Shown: in pieces, positions 24,079 through 31,659 of the stretch
Position numbering within the stretch: the stretch's first letter is position 1
Layout of the letters: each line of letters begins with the position of its first letter
NCBI RefSeq assembly: GCF_017599345.1
Contig: NZ_JAGFVL010000060.1
Location: 1 to 64,000, forward strand
Direction: 5' to 3'
DNA: 64,000 bases
From: Gracilibacillus suaedae
GTDB taxonomy: Bacteria > Bacillota > Bacilli > Bacillales > Amphibacillaceae
The notes under the pieces: model-generated
The model's input: only the letters and a program-made list of their open reading frames with translations
What the model was told of the DNA's origin: nothing
Database searches by the model: none
Program-made: the position numbers and the translations under genes

Positions 24079-24423
24079 ATGATGAATGAAAACAATATGC
24101 CATTACCACCGAAAACTTGCAGCGTTGACCGTTTGGTTACATTACCGGAAGATGTAGAAAAAGTATTAAAAGGTATCAAGACCGCAACAAGACGTAATGG
24201 TCGTTATGCAGATATCGGTGAAACAATGGAACTAAAAGACAAGCAATTCCGAATAGATAATGTATATAGACAAAAACTTGGCGAATTAACAGATGAAGAT
24301 GCCAAGCGAGAAGGATATGAAAGTTTAGCGGCATATAAAGAAGCCATATTGTCGATCCATCCAGGAATGCCATGGCTCCCTGAAATGGAAGTATGGGTAC
24401 ATGAATTTAGCGCTCAAGGATAA
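24079..24423 (+). CDS. ASCH-domain protein
   Basis: 114 residues from ATG 24079 (AAGGTG six bases upstream; GTG 24070 is an alternative). GIKTATRRNGRYADIGETM and KQFRIDNVYRQKLGELTDED are the ASCH pattern, a PUA-like beta-barrel. ASCH proteins bind nucleic acids or modified nucleosides, and some are RNases or amidohydrolases acting on acetylcytidine. Expressed alone; a terminator overlaps its stop. Confidence 0.75.
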   Translation: MMNENNMPLPPKTCSVDRLVTLPEDVEKVLKGIKTATRRNGRYADIGETMELKDKQFRIDNVYRQKLGELTDEDAKREGYESLAAYKEAILSIHPGMPWLPEMEVWVHEFSAQG

Positions 24424-24448
24424 AAGACTTCAAATTGGAGTCTTTTTA
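24423..24448 (+). terminator. Rho-independent terminator
   Basis: Stem AAAGACT / AGTCTTT and a T-run directly after the ASCH stop codon. Confidence 0.75.
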
Positions 24449-24540
24449 TTTTTTAAGCGAATACGATATTGTTAGTAGCTCCTGCGAATGTAGAAAAAAG
24501 AATAACATACACTATAAAAAAAGTTGAGGAGCGAAACTTA

Positions 24541-25224
24541 GTGGATTTTTATTTATATATTCTTATTACCCTGTCTTATATGGTTTTACTGGTAACAGCT
24601 TTCATTAAAAAAAGAGGGAAAAATATAAGAAGTCTTACTTTATTCTTGTACATAGTCATAGCTGGTTTAATCGTTGACAATCTCATTATTGCCTTTGGGA
24701 AATTTATTGGAACAGGTCCCTTTTTGGAAAATCTCCATCTGTTTCGCTACTGGATACATGCTATCGTTACACCGACACTTATTCTGTTTTGTTTAGGTGT
24801 ATTAAGAAAGTTAGGTAAAAAGGGATTTCACTCTGTAAGAGCAATTAGGATAACCCTTACTTTCACATGTATTTTAATACTTATCGAAATCATGACAGTG
24901 GTGACAGAAATAGAGCTAAAGCCTGTTTCAGAGTACGGTATTCTGCATTATATTCCTGCAACAGAGACAGAAGGATCACATCTAATGATTATTTGTGTTA
25001 GTGTAATTCTTCTTGTTACATGGTTTATTCTTTATCACTTTACTAAATGGAAGTGGATGCTCGCAGGTGCCATTATAATGGGAATCGGTAGTGCTCTGCC
25101 AGTCAAGGTCGAAAGCACAGCCTTTACCAATGCTTTGGAGCTACTACTGATGATCAGCTTAGTGGCAACAGATATTACTTTTTCAAAAAAAAGAAAACAC
25201 CTAATCCACTTCCCTTGTGAATAA
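24541..25224 (+). CDS. Unrecognised seven-helix membrane protein
   Basis: 227 residues if read from GTG 24541, which has TTGAGGAGCG at the right distance; a TTG at 24469 would add 24 residues but has no site. Hydrophobic segments fall at about 5-22, 32-55, 70-92, 100-125, 145-172, 178-198 and 200-218. Short basic loops suggest an inner-membrane protein with the C-terminus inside. No family motif was recognised. It stands alone between the ASCH gene and a convergent small gene. Confidence 0.6.
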   Translation: MDFYLYILITLSYMVLLVTAFIKKRGKNIRSLTLFLYIVIAGLIVDNLIIAFGKFIGTGPFLENLHLFRYWIHAIVTPTLILFCLGVLRKLGKKGFHSVRAIRITLTFTCILILIEIMTVVTEIELKPVSEYGILHYIPATETEGSHLMIICVSVILLVTWFILYHFTKWKWMLAGAIIMGIGSALPVKVESTAFTNALELLLMISLVATDITFSKKRKHLIHFPCE

Positions 25225-25243
25225 GGCGTTTCGCTGCTCTCAA

Positions 25244-25462
25244 TTACTCTACATTAACCCGTAAAAACATGTTGTTATGATTAAGAGACCATAAGGAATT
25301 TTTTATTTTCAGGTTTTTCTCAAATCGTTCAATCCAAACCTGATTTGCTTGGAATAAAGCTGTTATCTGAGCATTGTTCAAGACCGCCTCTTCTACATCT
25401 TCGTTTTTCTGATTCAGAAATACTACCTGGATTGTGTCATTATTCTGATAGGCTGTACGCAT
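25244..25462 (-). CDS. Small hypothetical protein
   Basis: 72 residues, soluble, with a central helix (EEAVLNNAQITALFQANQVW). A very good ribosome site (AGGAGGAGATTTTTC) precedes ATG 25462, which argues for a real gene. Family not recognised. It is convergent with the membrane protein upstream and divergent from the acetyltransferase at 25582. Confidence 0.55.
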   Translation of the reverse strand: MRTAYQNNDTIQVVFLNQKNEDVEEAVLNNAQITALFQANQVWIERFEKNLKIKNSLWSLNHNNMFLRVNVE

Positions 25463-25581
25463 GAAAAATCTCCTCCTTTTTCACATCACATACGTTTTGT
25501 GGGACGTAAATGTTTCGTATTTTAACCTTTTGTTGGAAAAGTTGTTATAATAAATGTAATTCTTACAATATGGTGATAAAG

Positions 25582-26046
25582 ATGAAAATAAGAAAATTAG
25601 GATTAGATGAAACGAAACCTATAGAATTATTACTGTTAGCAGACCCTTCTCCTTCTATCATTGAAGCATACTTAAATAGGGGAGAATGCTATATTGCTGA
25701 GGTAGAAAATAGAATAATAGGTGCATATGTCCTGCTTCCAACAAGACCTCATACAGTTGAACTGGTTAATATTGCTGTTGCAGAAGAGCACCAAGGAAAA
25801 GGAATAGGAAAAAAATTAGTTTCAGATGCTATCCAAAATGCGAAAAAGTACGGATATAAGATAATAGAAGTCGGCACAGGTAATTCCAGTATTGATCAGC
25901 TCGCATTATACCAAAAGTGTGGCTTTCAAATGGTTGGGATAGATAAGGATTTTTTTATTAAGCATTATCAAGAGAAGATCTATGAAAATGGTATTCAATG
26001 TCGCGACATGATACGTTTATCGCAGGATTTAAATGGACAGGAATAA
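25582..26046 (+). CDS. GNAT N-acetyltransferase
   Basis: 154 residues from ATG 25582 (GGTGATAAAG upstream); earlier in-frame starts lack sites and fall in the promoter region, where TATAAT is seen near 25546. The acetyl-CoA loop is VAEEHQGKGIGKKLVSDAI, followed by GTGNSSIDQLALYQKCGFQM, both classic GNAT. The substrate is unknown. A DUF4269 gene, now frameshifted, follows six bases later. Confidence 0.85.
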   Translation: MKIRKLGLDETKPIELLLLADPSPSIIEAYLNRGECYIAEVENRIIGAYVLLPTRPHTVELVNIAVAEEHQGKGIGKKLVSDAIQNAKKYGYKIIEVGTGNSSIDQLALYQKCGFQMVGIDKDFFIKHYQEKIYENGIQCRDMIRLSQDLNGQE

Positions 26047-26051
26047 TCATT

Positions 26052-26584
26052 ATGTATAAGAGTCTTGATTATTTAAAAAGAGGAAATCAATTACAACAAC
26101 ATTCCTATCACATTCTAACAGAACTAGGGATAATGCAGGACCTAAAGATATATCATCCTGTTCTCTGCGGTACGATTCCATTAGATATTGCGATTGTAGA
26201 ATCTGATTTGGATATTATCATGGAAGTGTGTAATCTCACAGAGTTTAAGCGTACACTCGAATCTTTATACAAGCATTTAGATGGTTTCAAGATAAAAACA
26301 ACGAATATAAGAAATATGCCGGTAGTTAAAGCGAATTTTTTCTTTAAAGGATTCGAGTGTGAATTGTTCGGTCAACCACAACCTGTAGAGCAACAATATG
26401 CCTATCTCCATATGCTTATAGAAAGCAAGTTATTGAAAGAAACTCCCAATTTGAAAGAAGCGTTATATTGCTCAAAGAACAAGGTTATAAAACTGAACCT
26501 GCTTTTTGCAAGGTTATAGGTTTAACAGGAACAGACCCATATGAAGAGCTTTTAAATTATGGTAGAGAACAAGGATGGATATGA
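26052..26584 (+). pseudogene. DUF4269 nucleotidyltransferase-like protein, frameshifted
   Basis: ATG 26052 opens a frame typical of DUF4269: YHPVLCGTIPLDIAIVESDL carries the nucleotidyltransferase-like strand pattern, then a FECELFGQPQPVEQQYAYLH segment. The frame ends early at 26519 with an unrelated tail. In the +1 frame from about 26467 the expected C-terminus continues (ILLKEQGYKTEPAFCKVIGL, then DPYEELLNYGREQGW) to TGA at 26584. One missing G in GCG(G)TTATATTG near 26466 restores the full protein, so this is a single-base deletion or a sequencing error. Function of the family is unknown. Confidence 0.75.
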
Positions 26585-26600
26585 AAATGAGAATATTATA

Positions 26601-26705
26601 AAAGTGGCCATTAAATGGTGGAAAGTGACCATAAAAGTCTCGAAAGTGGCCATAAAACTGCCAAAAGTGACCATTAAATTCCGAAAAGTGGCCATAAAAC
26701 AAAAG
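26601..26705. repeat. 21-nt-phased array, AAAGTGGCCATAAA word (5 units)
   Basis: Five consecutive units of exactly 21 bases begin at 26601, 26622, 26643, 26664 and 26685. Each starts AAAGTG(G/A)CCAT(A/T)AA and ends with 7-8 variable bases. It fills the gap between the broken DUF4269 gene and the convergent quinone reductase. The minus strand reads as a seven-residue protein repeat without a believable start; see rejected items. Confidence 0.85.
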
Positions 26706-26728
26706 GAGCTTGAGTGATAGCTCTCATT

Positions 26729-27307
26729 TCATGATGATTCTCCATAACTCAGCCCCAGTTCATAAGCCTTTTGTAGCCACTGTTCCATATATACAGGCTT
26801 TTCTTTAATTGTTTCATACAATAATTCGAACCTGGAAGTTTCAATCCCGCAATAATCGGCTAACGCAACATTAAAATAGTGGGTAATCATCTGATCATAT
26901 TTCCTTTTGGTAAACCTTTCTACAGGAGCACCGGCCAGACTTAACCATAGTACATGTTGATGTGGTAATTTACCTGGTCCATAGGCAAAACTGTAATTCC
27001 ACACTCTGTCAATGTAGCCCTTTAACAATGCTGGCATGCTCCACCACCAAAGTGGAAAAACGAATGCTAATCCATCGTATTGCTTCAATCTATCCATTTC
27101 TTGATGCACTCTAACAGAAAATTGCTGCTGATCAACTCCCCATTCTGGTTCATCCACTTCTTTTAAAACAGGGTCAAAATCACTTCGGTATAAATCGAGA
27201 ATATCTACTTCATGTCCAGCATCCCGCAATCCTTCCATCATACGATTAGCGACAGTGAAGGTTAATGAGTCTTGACGGGGATGTGTTACGATCGTTAAAA
27301 CTTTCAT
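26729..27307 (-). CDS. Flavodoxin-fold NAD(P)H:quinone oxidoreductase
   Basis: 192 residues. FMN-binding loops are seen: VTHPRQDSLTFTVANRMMEG (phosphate loop) and VFPLWWWSMPALLKGYIDRV, the hallmark of Flavodoxin_2 / KefF-YwrO-type NAD(P)H oxidoreductases, with WLSLAGAPVERFTK for the third loop. Likely a cytosolic two-electron quinone reductase used in electrophile or oxidant defence. GAGGAGAG precedes ATG 27307. Divergent from a LysR gene that probably controls it. Confidence 0.88.
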   Translation of the reverse strand: MKVLTIVTHPRQDSLTFTVANRMMEGLRDAGHEVDILDLYRSDFDPVLKEVDEPEWGVDQQQFSVRVHQEMDRLKQYDGLAFVFPLWWWSMPALLKGYIDRVWNYSFAYGPGKLPHQHVLWLSLAGAPVERFTKRKYDQMITHYFNVALADYCGIETSRFELLYETIKEKPVYMEQWLQKAYELGLSYGESS

Positions 27308-27422
27308 AATGATCTCTCCTCTTGTTCTTTTCTTTATTTCATTATATAGTTGTTTTATAGTTCAGTAAAATTGATATTTTCGATAAAATAATTCATTAAA
27401 ACTGATATAAGGAGTAGATAGA
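27308..27422. promoter_or_regulatory. Divergent promoter region between reductase and LysR gene
   Basis: 115 bases between divergent starts, very AT-rich. Two similar words AAAATTGATAT (about 27369) and AAAACTGATAT (about 27399) lie 30 bases apart and could be LysR half-sites. The spacing fits a regulator that controls both directions; this is not proved by sequence. Confidence 0.35.
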
Positions 27423-28256
27423 ATGGAGCTACGACATCTCATTACATTTAAAACAATCGTTGATGTTGGTGGGTTTAAAAAAGCTTCGGACCAATTAGAC
27501 TATGCTCAATCTTCCGTAACGGCACACATCAAGGAATTAGAAGGTGAACTAGAAAAGCCTTTATTTGATCGAATGGGCAGAAAGACAATATTAACGCAAG
27601 CAGGTCGCGATTTTTATCCATATGCACTAGAGATTATCAACCTCTATGCAAAATCAAAAGCCGTTGTCAGTGAAGGAGAGGAGCCATCAGGTCCATTGAC
27701 CATTGGTGCTAGTGAATCTTTAATGGTCCATTGGCTTCCAGAGCTATTAATGGAATTCACGGAGAAATACCCGAAAGTTGAATTAATCTTAAAATCACTT
27801 CAGTATGAAAATATTACCTCACAGTTAAAAAGTGGAGACATTGATATTGCTATCCTTGTTGAGCTACCAGATTGGCAAATAAGTGAATTGCACATTAATC
27901 AGGTTAGTGAGGAAAGCCTTTGTTTGATTAAAGGTAAAAATAAAAGTGAAAAGCAAGAGCGGATGCTGGTAACAGAATACAAGTGTAGTTGGCGCCCGAT
28001 CATTGAAGATTATATCAAAAAAACGGATATATCTATTTCTAGGATAGAATTACCTAGTTTGGAGGCAATCAAAAAATCGGTAATTTGTGGTCTCGGTGTT
28101 TCGATGTTGCCATATTTTGTGGTCAAAGATGAACTTCATAATGGTCAATTAGAGGAGATAAACAGTATCAGTCAATTAGGAGTTTATTCAGCGGTTCATA
28201 AAGATAAATGGCTATCGAAAAATATGAAAGCTTTCCTCCATTTATTAAATAGCTAG
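27423..28256 (+). CDS. LysR-family transcriptional regulator
   Basis: 277 residues. The N-terminal winged helix-turn-helix (FKTIVDVGGFKKASDQLDYA, then SSVTAHIKELEGELEKPLF) is standard, followed by a periplasmic-binding-protein-like effector domain. The C-terminal lobe is a little short (family usual is about 290-300), but the domain is complete. GGAGTAGATAG precedes ATG 27423. Probable activator or redox-responsive regulator of the divergent quinone reductase. Confidence 0.9.
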   Translation: MELRHLITFKTIVDVGGFKKASDQLDYAQSSVTAHIKELEGELEKPLFDRMGRKTILTQAGRDFYPYALEIINLYAKSKAVVSEGEEPSGPLTIGASESLMVHWLPELLMEFTEKYPKVELILKSLQYENITSQLKSGDIDIAILVELPDWQISELHINQVSEESLCLIKGKNKSEKQERMLVTEYKCSWRPIIEDYIKKTDISISRIELPSLEAIKKSVICGLGVSMLPYFVVKDELHNGQLEEINSISQLGVYSAVHKDKWLSKNMKAFLHLLNS

Positions 28257-28423
28257 CGAGCAGCAATGTTCTACTTTCTTTAATGCCATGAATAAGAAAG
28301 GAAAATGCAACTCATATTAATACAAGAGCTACTTGTGTTATGCTAGATGTAGCATTCTCCGGTAATCCGGTATGTAATGACGTAAGTGAATGAGATAGTC
28401 GATATCTCATGAAAGGAGATAGT

Positions 28424-29887
28424 ATGACGGTAACAACGAATGAAGGTTGGAATTTAGATAATAGTTATCAGCGTTTACCTGGCATCTTTTATTCGCGTGT
28501 TCAATCGACACCAGTAGATGATCCGGAAATCGTGATGTTTAATCGTGATTTAGCAACAGAGCTTGGTTTAAATGCAGAGAGCTTGGAGGAAAGTGCAGAT
28601 CTTTTTTCTGGAAATAGACTGCCTGAAGGTGGACTTCCGATTGCACAGGCATATGCAGGTCATCAGTTTGGTCATTTTACTATGCTTGGTGATGGGCGCG
28701 CAGTCTTACTTGGTGAGCATATTACACCTGATGGACGAAGGGTAGATATTCAACTAAAGGGTTCTGGAAAGACACCGTATTCCCGTGGAGGTGACGGTCG
28801 GGCTGCATTAGGACCGATGTTACGTGAATATTTAATCAGTGAGGCCATGTACGGCTTGAAGATTCCGACAAACCGGAGTTTAGCGGTTGTAACAACAGGA
28901 GAATCTGTTGAACGTGAAGTTGCATTTCCTGGAGCTATTTTAACGAGAGTAGCAAATAGCCACCTTCGTGTCGGGACATTTCAATATGCAAGACAATGGG
29001 GAGAAAAGGAAGATTTGCAAAAACTTGCAGATTATGCAATAGATCGCCATTACCCTGAAATCAAAAAGGATGAAAATAAATATTTATCTTTTCTAAAAGC
29101 GGTGATCAAGAACCAGGCTTCCTTGATTGCTAACTGGCAATTAGTAGGTTTTATTCATGGTGTCATGAATACCGATAATGTGACGATAAGTGGAGAGACG
29201 ATTGATTACGGTCCTTGTGCGTTTATGGATACGTATGATAAAAGAACGGTATTTAGCTCCATAGATGTTCGTGGACGTTATGCTTACGGCAATCAGCCAG
29301 ATATTGGCGGTTGGGATTTATCCCGTTTTGCTGAAGCGATCTTGATATTACTAGATGACGATGAAGATAAAGCGCTTGAAGCAGCACAGGATGCAATTAA
29401 GGAATACTTGCAATTATATGAAAAAAAATGGCTTGCAGGAATGAGAAAGAAATTAGGCTTGTTTGACGAAGAAGAGGAAGATCAAGCATTAATTCATCGT
29501 TTGTTAGATTTGATGGAACAGCATCAGGCAGATTTTACAAACACTTTTCGCTCGCTAACATTAAATCAGTTCGATAAAAAGATAAGACTATTCCAAGCAA
29601 ATGCCTTTAACAAGTGGTATGAAAAATGGCAAGCGCGATTAGCACGACAGCACGAAACAACTGATCAAGCACGACGATTAATGAAAGAAAATAATCCGTC
29701 TATTATTCCGAGGAATTATCTGGTTGAAGAAGCTTTGGAAAAAGCGGTAAGTGAAGATGATTACAGTGTAATGGAAAAATTATTGAAGGCATTATCAAAT
29801 CCTTATGCTTACTCAGAAGAACAGGAAGAATATGCTGTTTTACCACCAAAACCAGACGAACCATATCAGACATTCTGTGGAACTTAA
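28424..29887 (+). CDS. selO: Protein adenylyltransferase SelO
   Basis: 487 residues, full SelO length. Pseudokinase-type AMPylator: [58 protein letters not shown] and [20 protein letters not shown] carry the family's ATP and metal residues (the NTDN and DYG motifs). It transfers AMP to Ser/Thr/Tyr of target proteins, linked to redox stress in other bacteria. It ends FCGT, a cysteine where eukaryotic SelO has selenocysteine. ATG 28424 with AAAGGAGAT is preferred to ATG 28409. Monocistronic with its own terminator. Confidence 0.95.
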   Translation: MTVTTNEGWNLDNSYQRLPGIFYSRVQSTPVDDPEIVMFNRDLATELGLNAESLEESADLFSGNRLPEGGLPIAQAYAGHQFGHFTMLGDGRAVLLGEHITPDGRRVDIQLKGSGKTPYSRGGDGRAALGPMLREYLISEAMYGLKIPTNRSLAVVTTGESVEREVAFPGAILTRVANSHLRVGTFQYARQWGEKEDLQKLADYAIDRHYPEIKKDENKYLSFLKAVIKNQASLIANWQLVGFIHGVMNTDNVTISGETIDYGPCAFMDTYDKRTVFSSIDVRGRYAYGNQPDIGGWDLSRFAEAILILLDDDEDKALEAAQDAIKEYLQLYEKKWLAGMRKKLGLFDEEEEDQALIHRLLDLMEQHQADFTNTFRSLTLNQFDKKIRLFQANAFNKWYEKWQARLARQHETTDQARRLMKENNPSIIPRNYLVEEALEKAVSEDDYSVMEKLLKALSNPYAYSEEQEEYAVLPPKPDEPYQTFCGT

Positions 29888-29893
29888 TAACAC

Positions 29894-29926
29894 TTAGGGC
29901 TGCTATTCGAAGGCAGTCCTTTTTTG
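29894..29926 (+). terminator. Rho-independent terminator
   Basis: Stem GGGCTGC / GCAGTCC (one G-T pair) with an 8-base loop and a run of six T after selO. Confidence 0.75.
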
Positions 29927-30074
29927 TATGAACGAAGTATTCTAAAAACCGCAAGAGAAGATAAAGGTAATACATGAGTTAGATAATCAGCAATTGATTA
30001 ATCGATCTGTTTTTGAAATAATAGTTTGTATTAGGTAGATAATTGAAATGTTAAGTTCGGGGGAGGGCATTTAA

Positions 30075-31586
30075 ATGAGTATTATAGTAACTAATCCAAT
30101 CTTCTGGTCGGATGTACCTGACGTAGATGTAATCAGAGTGGAGTCTACTTTTTATATGGTAAGTACAAGTATGCATTCGATGCCAGGGTGTCCGATTATG
30201 AAATCGCATAACTTGAGAGATTGGGAGATTGTCTCTTATGTATATGATAGCTTAGAAGCTAATCGGGCACATCAATTAAAAGATGAAACAGGGATCTATG
30301 GTCAAGGGCAATGGGCAACAAGTTTACGTTATCATAATGATACATATTATCTTTGTTTTTCAAGCAATGATATGAATCAATTCTACGTTTATCAAACAAA
30401 AGATATCGAAAATGGTCCATGGACTCGATCGGTGATTGATGGTATTTATCATGACCCAGCATTACTGTTTGATCAAGACAGAGTTTTTGTTATTTATGGA
30501 TGCGGTGACATTCGTATTACGGAACTAACTGCAGATCTCACAGCCGTAAAACCTGATGGAGTCGATCGCTTATTACTCGAAACACCGAAAGAAAATATTG
30601 GGCTACGTTGTGAAGGTTGTCATGCCTATCAATTAAACGGTGAATTTTATTTACTTTTTATCGAATGGCCGTCCGATGGTAATCAGCGGAGAAGGCAGGT
30701 TTGCTATCGCTCCACAGAATTATTGGGAAAGTATGAGCGAAAGGTTATTCTCGATGATGATATGGGCTATCGCAATAAAGGAATTGCTCAAGGTGCGATT
30801 TTTGATACACCAAATAACGAATGGTACGCGATGTTGTTTCAAGATCATGATGCTGTCGGGAGAATTCCATATATCCTGCCTGTAGAGTGGGAACAGGGCT
30901 GGCCGATGATCGGTATTGATGGGAAAACACCTGAAAAGCTTGAAATAAATCTTCCTGCTGATGACCCTAAACCATTAGTAATTAGTGATGATTTTGAATA
31001 TGGAAAAAATGAATTAGCGTTAAATTGGCAATGGAATCACAATCCAGATCCTTGCTATTGGTCTGTTACGGAAAGGCCGGGTTATTTACGACTTACAACA
31101 GGACATTTGACAACAAGTGTTTTAACAGCACTAAATACATTGACACAACGAACAGAAGGACCGGCATGTAGTGGTACTATTTTGTTTGATGCATCCAACA
31201 TGAAGATAGGAGATTTTGCAGGGTTAATCGCGCTTCAGAGCAATTTCGGTACAGTAGGCATCAAACGAAAGGAAAATGGTGAATATGCTGTGGTGATGAC
31301 AATAAATGATGGAATTGATCAGGAAAAAGTAGTGGAAGAAAAAACGTTTGCTAACGAGCAAATCTACTTAAAAATGATATTTAATTTTGCTGATAGTGTT
31401 GATGAAGCAACCTTTCATTATTCTGCTGACGGGCAAGACTGGCATCAGATCGGGAAGACCCTTCAAATGAAATATACATTAGACCATTTCATGGGATATC
31501 GAATGGGGATATTCAACTACGCTACCAAGGAAACTGGTGGTTATGTAGATATCGATTATTTTCACTATGCTAAAAAAGAAAAATAA
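30075..31586 (+). CDS. Glycoside hydrolase family 43 with C-terminal beta-sandwich domain
   Basis: 503 residues, no signal peptide, hence intracellular. Residues 1-290 are a five-bladed propeller: NPIFWSDVPDVDVIRVESTF has the catalytic-base Asp region, IYHDPALLFDQDRVFVIYGC the pKa-tuning Asp region, and LRCEGCHAYQLNGEFYLLFI the catalytic-acid Glu region. Residues 310-500 are the GH43 C2 jelly-roll domain (SVTERPGYLRLTTGHLTT). Family members are beta-xylosidases or alpha-L-arabinofuranosidases that split imported oligosaccharides. No sugar transporter is adjacent, so the substrate remains open. GGGAGGG precedes ATG. Confidence 0.87.
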   Translation: MSIIVTNPIFWSDVPDVDVIRVESTFYMVSTSMHSMPGCPIMKSHNLRDWEIVSYVYDSLEANRAHQLKDETGIYGQGQWATSLRYHNDTYYLCFSSNDMNQFYVYQTKDIENGPWTRSVIDGIYHDPALLFDQDRVFVIYGCGDIRITELTADLTAVKPDGVDRLLLETPKENIGLRCEGCHAYQLNGEFYLLFIEWPSDGNQRRRQVCYRSTELLGKYERKVILDDDMGYRNKGIAQGAIFDTPNNEWYAMLFQDHDAVGRIPYILPVEWEQGWPMIGIDGKTPEKLEINLPADDPKPLVISDDFEYGKNELALNWQWNHNPDPCYWSVTERPGYLRLTTGHLTTSVLTALNTLTQRTEGPACSGTILFDASNMKIGDFAGLIALQSNFGTVGIKRKENGEYAVVMTINDGIDQEKVVEEKTFANEQIYLKMIFNFADSVDEATFHYSADGQDWHQIGKTLQMKYTLDHFMGYRMGIFNYATKETGGYVDIDYFHYAKKEK

Positions 31587-31659
31587 CCGACATGTTTCAT
31601 CCATTTCCTTCATAAAATGATATACTACAAATAACTAATATTATAAGGAATGGACATAT

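Noticed and set aside
26514-26702. Minus-strand frame with a seven-residue protein repeat (YGHF type)
   Set aside because: It is only the 21-nt DNA array read in an open frame; there is no ribosome site and the start overlaps spacer DNA.
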